A stretch of 64,000 bases of DNA, from NCBI RefSeq assembly GCF_963678635.1, contig NC_087063.1:350287-414286 (forward strand). The letters are read 5' to 3'. The translations under genes were made by a program, and so were the position numbers. Positions within the stretch are counted from its first letter, which is position 1, and the number at the start of each line of letters is the position of its first letter. This stretch comes from Symsagittifera roscoffensis (Eukaryota; Xenacoelomorpha; Acoela; Convolutidae). The notes under the pieces are model-generated. The model saw nothing but the letters and a program-made list of their open reading frames with translations, ran no database searches and was not told where the DNA came from. This document shows positions 55,919 to 64,000 of the stretch, in pieces.

Positions 55919-58738
55919 TTACGCTGATGGGTCGCCTCCAATTGATAATTCCATTCGACCTGCCATTATTTGTCCTCTCGACAGCATTGCCTGCGCGTTC
56001 GACCGCATTAATAGGCAGCTGAGCCGAGTGTAAATGGCGTTCTTCATCTCCGGCGTGCTGGTTGCTGTTTGCATGGCCACACGAGATGCAAGGCGATCGC
56101 TTCCCCACTCGCCATAGCAAGTGACTACCATAGGAAGGCACTCCCAGCCAAGTTCCCGGCACTTCGCGTCGTTATTGCCGTGCTTTCTTGATGCCGCGGC
56201 CGCTGCTGCTGAACCCCTAATTGCGATCGCTCCGTCAATGTTGGTGTCGTTGAGCGGATTCACAACTGTGATGTTCAGGGCTGCATCCTTCCCGAGATTC
56301 CACGTTGGCACGAGCACGTCTGCAGGGCGCGTTTGATCGCGAAACCCTGATCCCGCTTCTAGAATGGGATTCAGTTGTGCTCTGCGACAGTAGTCGGCAA
56401 TAGAGTTGCGCAGGCCATTGTGTCGTCTGCAAACATCTGGGCCCCGTTTACATGTTAAGGCGTGCTGGGCAAACTGGTCAAGTGTCTCGTTTGGGCAAAG
56501 AGGGCACGTTGAGTTAGATGGAAAAATTTCCAGTCCGAGCCGCCATTTGGTGAGAACATTAAACTCGTTGGGTGATAAGCCTAAGCCTAGCGCTTCTGAG
56601 GGCTGCGCGCGGATCCAGTCTCCATTGTGAGGTTCAGTCAAGGATGTTAACTTCACTTTTTCAGCAAGCGTGCACGTTTCTTCTAATTCGTGGAAACTGT
56701 GCTCGTCAATCAAGTCGGATAACGGTTTCTGGCGAATGAGCTCTGAAGTCGAACTTCTGCTGTTGAAAATTTCAATTGCGCTTTCCAGTTTCTGAGCGTC
56801 AAATGCGGCACCCATTGAGAATTTGTGTGAGGCTATGAATGCAGGGCTGCAGTGGTTTTCAAGCGACCGCAGGCCGAATCCTCCGAATCGTATCGGTAGT
56901 TGTGCTTGTGTCCATGCTCGATCCGTTGCGTTTATGACCACGCTCTCTTCGAAACATTTCCTGACACTGTCATCAAACTTCTTCAGTGCAGGAGCTGAGA
57001 CGTCTGGAGGAACTGATCTTGCGAGGTGGCTGAGTTTGCAGAATGAAGCGCAAGTTCGGAGCAATATGGTGGAGACTTGAGGGTTTCCTAACTCGGGCAA
57101 TTTCGACAACAGTTCGTTCGATTCCTTTGCTTTCTCCGCGATGATGTTCCTGCAGAACTCCGCGCTGCCTATCGGTGCCCCTAACATTTGTAAATTCGGT
57201 TCATGGTACTTTTTCTCAATTGCCTCGGGAAAGCACGACAGGTCCGATCTGCTATATAGTTCACATTTACTGAGTTTAACTGAGAGGCCGGTGACTGCGG
57301 TGGCGTTGGTCAGGATCTCTAAGACTTTCTCTGTTTCTGATCTTTTGCCGCAGAACACACTGTCGTCGAGATACCAACAATGCAGGAGCAGTTCGCATGC
57401 TGCGTCTATGTCGTTGACCACGGAGTGTAGCGCAAGAGCAAAGATAAGGGGCCCTAGTGGGTCACCCTGTTGGACTCCGAGCTCTGAAAAGAGGCTTGTC
57501 CACGCGAGGAGTTCTGGGAAGTGATGTTTACATTCGTTCATGATCAGTTGCCTGTCCATGGTGTTGAAAGCGTTGTACATGTCAACTTTGAATACAACGA
57601 AATCTTCGTCCAGCCAGTGTTCTTCTATCACTTTTCGCAGCCGGTGTGTGACCTTCTCGACCCCTCCTGGACACGCCACTCCAAATTGAAGAGGCTCGAA
57701 GAACCTGGCAGCTTTAATTTTTAGTTTGGTGCATGCGCATTTGCTCGTTAGCCGTCTAAGGATTTCGCCCGATGCGATGGGGTGGATGTCGTCGTTCGGT
57801 TTCTTCAGTGCCGTCAAAGAGGCTCCAGCGATAAACGGAGATAGTTGTCCTGGAGCTGCCCCCCGAAGGAGGATGTTTACGACATGTCGCAACTGAGTTG
57901 CAATACTGACGGGGACTTGGGCTTCTTGAGCTTCAATGAGATGTTGGGCTCTCAATCCCGATGGGCCACACGCCGTGTCTTTAGGGAAGCTCCTGATTGC
58001 TTCAATCATGTTGAACCCAGACTCCAATTGAACCGCTTCTGTGCCTTTTTTGTCGATTTCGGGCTTTGGCGCTTGGGGATGTTTACACTTAAGCAAATTC
58101 CAGGTGCGTTCTGTGTTGGGGGCAATTCCGGTGGATGTCAGAATGCGGCAAGCTCTGCCGTATTGACCGTCTGCCGCGGCGGCGAGAGCGGCGTCTAGCT
58201 GAGCATCCCGCTGCTGCTGGTCATTAGTTTGCTTTGTATTCAAGGGTTTGGCCTTCTCCGCTGTTTCTTTAGCGTCAATCCATAATGCAAGGTGGTCTCG
58301 TTTTTCCCATCTGTCACAAAACTTTTCGATGGATGGTAGGTTTTGCTTTTTCCCAGCTCTTTTGTTTGAAGGTAGCACGCACTTGGGAAGCATCATCAGT
58401 TTTGTCCATGCGTCTTCGTCGTTCACAGATATGACATGAGCAAGGACATCATGGAGTACTTTTCCGAACTTTTGACGAGCTCGTTTCGGGATGTGCTTCA
58501 ATGTTGCCCGCTTCAAGGTCATGATTTCGTCTAAAGATGGCATTTCTGTTGGGCTAGTTGATATGGCTTGCCCTGTTTCGTGTCTGTTCCGGGCACTGCA
58601 GCTCCGACTATGCGAATCGCGGTGTACGCATGATACAAGTTTGCGGCACATACATGTAAACCTGAGCTGTGACGTCAACCAGGCTTCCGGTACTTCACCA
58701 GGTAATATGCCTCTGCTGTGCTTTTCCATGTGTGGCAA
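55919..58738 (-). CDS. RT with C-terminal zinc knuckle and restriction-like endonuclease
   Basis: 939 codons, the longest open frame in the window; the frame is open upstream to the TGA at 58904-58906. Upstream of residue 1 it carries a C2H2-type finger (CPISSCK... HMEKH), and a second Cys/His cluster follows (CMCRKLVSCVHRDSHSRSC, about 29-47). RT motifs: CGPSGLRAQHL, VVFKVDMYNAFNTMDR (about 381-396), GVQQGDPLGPLIFALAL (421-437) and the active site WYLDDS (455-460). Then a CCHC knuckle (Cys745, Cys748, His759, Cys763) and RPADVLVPTWNLGKDAALNI (about 803-822), a PD-(D/E)XK-like nuclease core that nicks the target. It looks intact apart from the upstream TGA. Confidence 0.88.
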   Translation of the reverse strand: MPHMEKHSRGILPGEVPEAWLTSQLRFTCMCRKLVSCVHRDSHSRSCSARNRHETGQAISTSPTEMPSLDEIMTLKRATLKHIPKRARQKFGKVLHDVLAHVISVNDEDAWTKLMMLPKCVLPSNKRAGKKQNLPSIEKFCDRWEKRDHLALWIDAKETAEKAKPLNTKQTNDQQQRDAQLDAALAAAADGQYGRACRILTSTGIAPNTERTWNLLKCKHPQAPKPEIDKKGTEAVQLESGFNMIEAIRSFPKDTACGPSGLRAQHLIEAQEAQVPVSIATQLRHVVNILLRGAAPGQLSPFIAGASLTALKKPNDDIHPIASGEILRRLTSKCACTKLKIKAARFFEPLQFGVACPGGVEKVTHRLRKVIEEHWLDEDFVVFKVDMYNAFNTMDRQLIMNECKHHFPELLAWTSLFSELGVQQGDPLGPLIFALALHSVVNDIDAACELLLHCWYLDDSVFCGKRSETEKVLEILTNATAVTGLSVKLSKCELYSRSDLSCFPEAIEKKYHEPNLQMLGAPIGSAEFCRNIIAEKAKESNELLSKLPELGNPQVSTILLRTCASFCKLSHLARSVPPDVSAPALKKFDDSVRKCFEESVVINATDRAWTQAQLPIRFGGFGLRSLENHCSPAFIASHKFSMGAAFDAQKLESAIEIFNSRSSTSELIRQKPLSDLIDEHSFHELEETCTLAEKVKLTSLTEPHNGDWIRAQPSEALGLGLSPNEFNVLTKWRLGLEIFPSNSTCPLCPNETLDQFAQHALTCKRGPDVCRRHNGLRNSIADYCRRAQLNPILEAGSGFRDQTRPADVLVPTWNLGKDAALNITVVNPLNDTNIDGAIAIRGSAAAAAASRKHGNNDAKCRELGWECLPMVVTCYGEWGSDRLASRVAMQTATSTPEMKNAIYTRLSCLLMRSNAQAMLSRGQIMAGRMELSIGGDPSA

Positions 58739-58903
58739 TTCGCGTGTTGGAGCAATGACTGTTTTGCATGATGATATCGGGCACTTGATTCCACTGCATG
58801 ATTCGGCAGAACCGGCAGTGTATCCGGCAAGTGCTGCCGCTTGGTTCGGCGCCGCATCATATTGGGATAAAGAGTTTAGAGAGAGAAGAGAGAGCTGCTG
58901 GGT

Positions 58904-59197
58904 TCAGCTGGTGCTGTCTGACAGTGCCGGCGGCGGTGTAGAGAACGCCGGATGGGTCTCTGTTTCGTTGTCGCCTACATTGAGAGTTTCAAGCATTTGG
59001 GTCATTCCGCTGGTGCTGCTTTTAGCAAATTCTGATAACTGTGTTGAGCAGGTGTTGCACGTGAAATCCGGGGTCCATGAGTGGCTGTTGCGCAGACCAC
59101 TGCATTTCAGGTGGATCCATCCGCAGATACCGCACCACACTGAAACTTGGTTCTTGCGAAACTGTGCTTCACACTGGCTGCAGTGTTTCTGGTTCAT
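58904..59197 (-). CDS. N-terminal PHD-like finger of the RLE-type LINE protein
   Basis: 97 codons from an ATG (MNQKHC). The finger is CSQCEAQFRK, CGICGWIHLKC and CNTC, with the Trp and His positions of PHD fingers that precede RT in related elements. A Ser/Thr-rich linker ends in TGA at 58904-58906; the same frame continues without another stop into the 939-codon RT. This TGA is therefore a nonsense mutation, a readthrough site, or the natural ORF1/ORF2 border with reinitiation. The next in-frame ATG is at about 58730. Confidence 0.8.
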   Translation of the reverse strand: MNQKHCSQCEAQFRKNQVSVWCGICGWIHLKCSGLRNSHSWTPDFTCNTCSTQLSEFAKSSTSGMTQMLETLNVGDNETETHPAFSTPPPALSDSTS

Positions 59198-59200
59198 CGT

Positions 59201-59241
59201 AATATGAAACTATTTAATAAGTTTATCACAACAATCAGGCT
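59201..59241. repeat. 41-bp direct repeat, right copy (probable target-site duplication)
   Basis: Right partner of 54423-54463, adjacent to the 5' end of the RLE-type LINE. Confidence 0.8.
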
Positions 59242-59449
59242 AGCAGGACTTTTTTTTTGGAGAGAAATGTTATCTCATTGAGAAAGTTGATTATCGCAAA
59301 GTTTCTTACTTTTTTGACTTATTTTAGAAGAGAAAGAACTAATGTTATAGGCAAAGTCCAATTATACTAGATAAAAATTGCATGACTTACACTTGCATCA
59401 TGTTTCTGCTCATCATTTTGCAATCAAAGTGTTCATTTTTTGAAGTTGG

Positions 59450-60060
59450 AGTTAAGGATGAGTAAGTTTTCTAGGGTTTTTTCTTCTTAACAAAAGAAGA
59501 AAGAGTCGAAGTAATTTGAGAGTCTAGTTGAGGCTTCAATGTCCGTGCCGTGCCTGTAGACATTGACATTGTTGGCATATGACATAATGTTTATGGTCTT
59601 TGGGGACATAAGTGAGTTACTTACATAGATGTTGAATAGAGATGAATAGAGAGAGGGAGATAACTCCCGCTGATTATTCTTGCTTTGGTGAGTTGGTCTC
59701 TAAAAATTGTTTTGGCCTGTCTACCGCTCAGGTAGATGCTTCGCCAGCGGCAGAGTGGTTCTGGAGGAGGGAGTTTTTGAGTTTGTTTCTCGGTGTAGTT
59801 TTTGAGTTTATTCTCAAGTTTCAAAGTCAAAGGCTTTTGAAAGGTCTAGGTCTGCTAGTATTTTTCTGTTTGGGGGTTTGTTTGATTGAAGTATTAGGAG
59901 AGTAATTATCAAGGGACGTAAGTACACTGTTTGTGGAGTGGATTGAGCGGAAACCATGCTGGTGATCTTTGGGGACAAGGTATATGTTAAAGAGGGGGTT
60001 CAAGTTTTTCAACTATTTTGACGACTAAGCTTAGGAGTGAGATGGGACGATATAAGATTA
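59450..60060 (-). pseudogene. Decayed Jockey-type RT fragment
   Basis: On the minus strand, in several frames: HQHGFRSIHSTNSVLTSL, YLSGRQAKTIFRDQ, LFNIYVSNSLMSP and IMSYANNVNVYRHG. These are consecutive RT segments; the YADD active site has become YANN. No usable protein. Confidence 0.75.
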
Positions 60061-60148
60061 AGAGAGTTGGGTCTTTTCTGGGTAAAGCCTGTGGTATAAC
60101 TCGCCTTTTTCAGGTTGAAGGAATTCGCTCTACAGATTTTTGAAACCG

Positions 60149-60320
60149 CTCAGTCACCTGTGTTTCTCTTTTTATCTATACACTTTTTTCACAAAAAATA
60201 CATTGCCAGATCTGAAATTTCTGTTTCAATGGAACTCAGTCACCCGTGTTTCTCTTTTTATCTATGCACTTTTTTTCACAAAAAATACACTGCCAAATCT
60301 GAAATTTTGTTTCAATGGAA
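60149..60320. repeat. 86-bp tandem duplication
   Basis: Units start at 60149 and 60235 (ctcagtcacctgtgtttctc and ctcagtcacccgtgtttctc), with a few differences. Confidence 0.9.
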
Positions 60321-60457
60321 AAAAAACAAATTTTCGGCAGCTCCCATGCCTAAGCTGCTGCGCTTTTTTTTCTATGCCAAGTTATGGGCCTCGGGAATGC
60401 TTCCTACAAAAATGTAAATTAAATACGCGGTCATATAAGGTCATGTGAATAAAGGAG

Positions 60458-61740
60458 TTATATAGTATAGAAAAGTTCTTCTAGGGAGTCAACCTCTCGG
60501 ATTGTGCCCAGAATACAGGCGGAATTGGCAGTTTGAATAGCAATAGATATCCGTTGTTTTAAAAACATAGTCGCGCGTGGCTCTTTTGTGGCGAGGATGA
60601 GCCGTTTTCCCAGGTCTTCGATGAAATTATTACATTCGGGCCCTGGTTGACCTTGAGCTTCGAAAGCGAGGGGAATGAAATGTACCCTGCCTGGATTACC
60701 TCGGTGTATTTTGATCTTCGGCGGCTTTTCCGGGTGCAAAATTGGATATTCTGCTGGGTGCCAAGGCGTCCACGACGGTTACGTCCCATACAACTGACTG
60801 ACCTCGGCACCAGCTGAGAAGTGACATGCCATCTGGGCGTTTGTTGTCGGATCTTAGGAGGCCGGGGGGCTCCAGGATTGCTGGAATGTGGACGGAGCGT
60901 AGGGCACACTTGACTATTTCGTTGAGTGCCGTTTGTCGCGAGAACCGGCCTGCGCTTCTGCGGCAGGAGAGGCCGTGTTGTCCGGATTTGTCCACGAGTG
61001 ATCCGCACACACAAGTGTGGGGTTCGCAGAGTTGCAGACCCAGTCTACTGCCGATTGAGTTTTTAAGTTGGGCGTCTGTCAACTTGAGGCCGAAGTTCAT
61101 GCAAGGGAGAGTGGATAGCCATGCAGCCGCTGTTTTTCCCTGGAACGATGTGATTCTTCGCTTCTTGGGGTCGTCGAGTTTGTTGATGAGCGCGTCGCGT
61201 GATGCTTCGTAGAGGGTCAATGACCAGCTTTTCTGGTAGCAGGGGTTTTCTGGGGCAGCCACGATACCAGTTGATTCAGACCACAATGCAAACGCCACGT
61301 TGAAGGGCTCCTCGTCGATGTCGGTGTCCCAAAGAATCTGAGAAGACAGATTACGGCAACTACTAGCCGCAGCGAGAAACGCGGGGAATGCCAGGGTAGT
61401 TGCTTTTGAGATGCCGATGCCTCCGAGGTGGGCTGGAAGACTGGCCTGATCTAATGAAAACTCGTTAAACTGTAAATTGGATATGTCGCACAACATGCTT
61501 GCGATAATATCATCATAGCTCTTCAAGCGATCGGGCTGAGTGAAAGTAGGTGAACACCCGAGGAAATATGTTTGTTTTAGGGATACTGAAGCAGTTTTTG
61601 AGGAGGAACAGAGCTACATGTGAGTCTAGAGATTTGAGAGTCCCTTGCAGCTTCTGTAGATTTTCAGACTTTTGTGTCAGGGTAGTCCGAATCGCGTCCT
61701 CGCCGATGCCCGCACTGAGGATACACAACTCGGGTGTTTA
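60458..61740 (-). pseudogene. C-terminal fragment of a second RLE-type LINE
   Basis: Best frame 60696-61526 (276 codons): LPAHLGGIGISKATTLAFPAF (end of RT), a Cys/His knuckle (CVCGSLVDKSGQHGLSC) and RPDGMSLLSWCRGQSVVWDV, the nuclease core of RLE-type elements common in marine invertebrates. Downstream residues (FIPLAFEAQGQPGPECNNF, FLKQRISIAIQTANSACILG) are in the frame 60458-60739, and upstream ones (HVALFLLKNCFSIP) in 61513-61728, so two frameshifts break it. The family differs clearly from the LINE at 54464-59200. It is 5' truncated near 61740. Confidence 0.8.
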
Positions 61741-61959
61741 AGCTCGGGAATGTTGAATGTGTTGATTGTTTCTGCAAACGTTTTGATTTTTCCCTAAACC
61801 ATACCCTCCCAAATCTGATATATATTTAAATACGCTTGCCTATCTCTCCATGTTTAAGCTGTACCATATGTATCATGTTTAAGCTTACAGAAACAAACGA
61901 AGTTTGTACCTTTCAGCTGTATTGTATATTGAAGTGCTTAAGAAAGTTTTCAGTGTAAT

Positions 61960-62480
61960 GCAGGGCGAGGAGCGGCAAGGCAAGGCAGGTCGAGGAAGGG
62001 CGAGGTAGGCCAGCGCAAGGCAAGGCAGGTCGAGAAAGGGCGGGGTAGGCCAGCGCAAGGCAGGGCAGAGAGAGAGAGAGAGAGGATTGGCATGGTAGAG
62101 TAGAGCAGCGTAAAGCGAATAGGGCAAGGCAGTGTTAAGGAACGCATGGCCTGACGAGGAGGGGCTAGGCCTGGGCAGGGCGAAAAGGGGCAAGGCAAAG
62201 CGAGGAAAATCAGGCTTCATAAGAAATGCAAGGCGAGGAGTGGCAAGGCAGGGTAGTGCAGCGCAGGGCAAGTCAGTGTACGGGAGCGCACGGCAGGGTC
62301 ACGAAGGGCAAGGCCGGGTAGGGCAGAGAAAGGCAGGGCAAGGAGGGTCAAGGTAGGGTAGTGCAGCGCAGGGCAAGTCAGGGTATGGGAGTGCACGGCA
62401 GGGCCACGAAGGGCAAGGCCGGGTAGGGCAAAGAAAGACAGGGCGAAGAGGGTCAAGGTAAGGGTAGGACAAGGTAAGGT
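61960..62480. repeat. Purine-rich minisatellite
   Basis: Strongly G/A-rich on the plus strand. Contains a 39-40-bp unit twice (61978-62055) and a unit of about 105 bp starting at 62251 and 62357 (gggtagtgcagcgcagggca). Pro/Leu-rich minus frames and Gly/Arg-rich plus frames across it are by-products. Confidence 0.9.
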
Positions 62481-62499
62481 TGAGTAGGGCAGCGTTGGG

Positions 62500-63310
62500 C
62501 AAAATTAATACCCCAAGGGCAGCAGGGCAAAATTAATACCCTATTTGCCTGTTTTCTGTGATTATCAAATATGCCTAATTTTAGGCTTTTGTCACATTGT
62601 TTTCAGCACATCACGCACAAAAAACCACACTAATTTGAAAAAAAAACATGTCTTTTTTTAAGAATAAGGTCGGAAATTTCTGTGCGCACATCAACCGGCC
62701 ATCCTTGTTGTTCCGACCATTGAAAATGGGGAGGAACTTTGTTTTCGGGTGTTTTTTATTTTTTTTTTCAATTTTTTCTTTTCCACGCAAAATCAGCTAC
62801 CACAATTAATCATTGGACAGTTAATTTATACATCATATTAAAGCCGTTTCAGTCGTGATTCGAACGACATTAAAACATTTTCAAAAAGTTTTCAATGTCA
62901 AGAAAAACCAGTTTGAAATTTTTGTTTTTGGTCTAATTTCGAGTTAATTAGTAAGGTAGTTAGTAATCGCCATAGCCTATTTAAGCTTATTTTAGCATAA
63001 TTTTTTAGCGCAATTTTTTTTGTTTTTCTAGTCATTATTTTAAAAAAACTGTTTTCCAAATGACCTATTTTTACTATGACAACATGCAGAAAAAGCGACA
63101 TCAATTTGAGAAAACATTTTTGTATTTTTTAAGACTATGGTCGGAACATTCTGTGCTACTTGCACAGTAACCGGTTGTCCTTGTTTTTTTTGAATTTGGC
63201 CAATCACATAAATTAACAGTAATTTAAAATCAATTTTTTGTGGTACTCTGATGGAAAAAGTTTGTTTCTTTGTTGCAGTTTTACTTAATCGTCGAAAACC
63301 GTTTAATTTT
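62500..63310. other. AT-rich region without genes
   Basis: No convincing frame. It contains two diverged copies of about 90 bp (62635-62720 and 63105-63190, around aaggtcggaaatttctgtg / tatggtcggaacattctgtg). Confidence 0.5.
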
Positions 63311-63316
63311 CGTATA

Positions 63317-63336
63317 TAGTAGTAGTAGTAGTAGTA
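63317..63336 (-). repeat. (TAC)n tail of a CR1-like LINE fragment
   Basis: tagtagtag on the plus strand; on the minus strand it ends the 3' UTR of the RT fragment at 63390-64000. Confidence 0.8.
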
Positions 63337-63389
63337 AAAGACTTTAATTCCATTGGTGGATACAGGGTTAATATAAATATTGAATGAAC

Positions 63390-64000
63390 TTACGATCGAC
63401 AATTTTTACAAAAACATTTGACAAAGAATGTGCATGATCTGTTTATATCAAACAAAGTTGAAGTTTTAAGCAGTAAAAATTTATTCAGTTTTGATTTGAA
63501 CATTCCCAGGGGCATGTCGAAAGATATAATTTTCAGACGCAGAAGTTCATTGGCAGCACGGGGAGCTCGTACAAAGAAGTTATCGTCAGTTTTCAATTTC
63601 CTCGTGTTCGGTATGACGAATAGGCCACTCGTAGCGGAACGCGTAGGAAGCGAGCTGGTTGCACTTTTGCAGTCAACATCAATAACATTGTTATGGAGCT
63701 TCCAAAGGAGAAGAATTTCAACTCTAATCAATACATAGCTAATTGGAAGCATATTCAGATTTAGTAGCCCTGAAACATACGATGAACATTTCTTGATCCA
63801 TCTTAGAACTTTGTACTGGAACAGTTCAAGCTGATGTAATAGTGTCAAAGAAGGGCACCATGCAGGAGCACCGTAAAGTAAGATTGACAGAATGAGAGTA
63901 TTGTAAAGTAACTTTTTTCGACTGCAGGATACCGAGAAAGGAATATTTCGTTTCAGAAAATAAAACAATCTGGAACATTTTATCAACTTAGTATTCAGAT
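63390..64000 (-). CDS. CR1/Jockey-type RT C-terminal region, running off the window
   Basis: About 200 codons, open to the right edge. LILSILLYGAPAWCPSL and FQYKVLRWIKKCSSYVS correspond to the thumb region of LINE RT (LILPVLLYGLS and FQKKVIRWITG in the LINE at 49202-54310), and FVRAPRAANELLR and a Cys-rich end (CTFFVKCFCKNC) to its tail. The polymerase active site lies outside the window. Identity with the other LINE is low, so it is a separate family. Confidence 0.8.
   Translation of the reverse strand, partial: LNTKLIKCSRLFYFLKRNIPFSVSCSRKKLLYNTLILSILLYGAPAWCPSLTLLHQLELFQYKVLRWIKKCSSYVSGLLNLNMLPISYVLIRVEILLLWKLHNNVIDVDCKSATSSLPTRSATSGLFVIPNTRKLKTDDNFFVRAPRAANELLRLKIISFDMPLGMFKSKLNKFLLLKTSTLFDINRSCTFFVKCFCKNCRS

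Larger units (their letters stand above)
54464..59200 (-). mobile_element. LINE with zinc fingers, YLDD RT and restriction-like endonuclease
   Basis: About 4.74 kb between the two 41-bp direct repeats. Read on the minus strand it has almost no 5' UTR (the ATG is 3-5 bases from the repeat), one long coding region interrupted by a single TGA, and a 1.45-kb 3' UTR (55918-54464) with no gene and no poly(A). The absence of an APE endonuclease and the C-terminal PD-(D/E)XK-like region place it with the early-branching, RLE-type LINEs. Confidence 0.78.

Noticed and set aside
56121-58439. Plus-strand frames up to 127 codons
   Set aside because: Antisense shadows of the 939-codon RT.
61885-62502. Pro/Leu/Ala-rich and Gly/Arg-rich frames
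   Set aside because: By-products of the purine-skewed minisatellite.

Overview
The window is eukaryotic, most likely from an invertebrate animal. It holds no host gene I can recognise. Nearly all of it is retrotransposons: Ty3/gypsy-like LTR elements, three or four kinds of LINE, and their long terminal repeats and satellites. The order gag, protease, RT, RNase H, integrase, together with LINE ORF1 proteins carrying CCHC, PHD or esterase domains, points to an animal genome; I cannot name the phylum. One 200-base run of N (22783-22982) is a scaffold gap.

Layout. 1-19045 (minus strand): element A, a very large Ty3/gypsy-like element. It has a 5' LTR at the right end, a primer binding site, a repeat-rich leader, gag-pol, a macro-domain-like frame after integrase, and then a second block of about 7 kb of coding sequence that runs off the left edge. 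19200-22782 (plus): two near-identical pieces of a Jockey/I-type LINE joined by a solo LTR of the element B family. 22983-48997 (minus): element B, a divergent relative of A with the same order (gag, PR, RT, RH, IN, macro-like frame, coiled-coil ORF, SGNH hydrolase-like ORF, large unknown ORF). Its 5' half is expanded by a 7052-bp direct duplication plus a third copy of the leader. 49200-54310 (plus): a CR1-like LINE with an esterase-type ORF1, a PHD-finger ORF1 and an endonuclease-RT ORF2. 54464-59200 (minus): a LINE with PHD and C2H2 fingers, a YLDD RT and a C-terminal restriction-like endonuclease, bounded by a 41-bp direct repeat that I read as its target-site duplication. 59450-61740: two decayed RT fragments. 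61960-62480: a purine-skewed minisatellite. 63317-64000 (minus): the 3' end of another CR1-like LINE.

The most unusual content is the gypsy family of A and B. Two divergent copies share a second, env-position coding block with no signal peptide or clear membrane segment. It encodes a coiled-coil protein, an SGNH/GDSL hydrolase-like domain with Ser, Asn and Asp-His motifs, a second Rossmann-like domain with weakly SGNH-like motifs, and long unknown regions. A macro-like domain (TARG1/OARD1-like in layout) follows integrase and lacks the usual glycine-rich catalytic loop. Both copies look inactive as assembled: A and B each carry several frameshifts and in-frame stops. Several frameshifts lie in homopolymer or dinucleotide runs, so some may be assembly errors. 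Many frames have no ATG at their 5' end; the boundaries given are those of open frames unless an ATG is stated.
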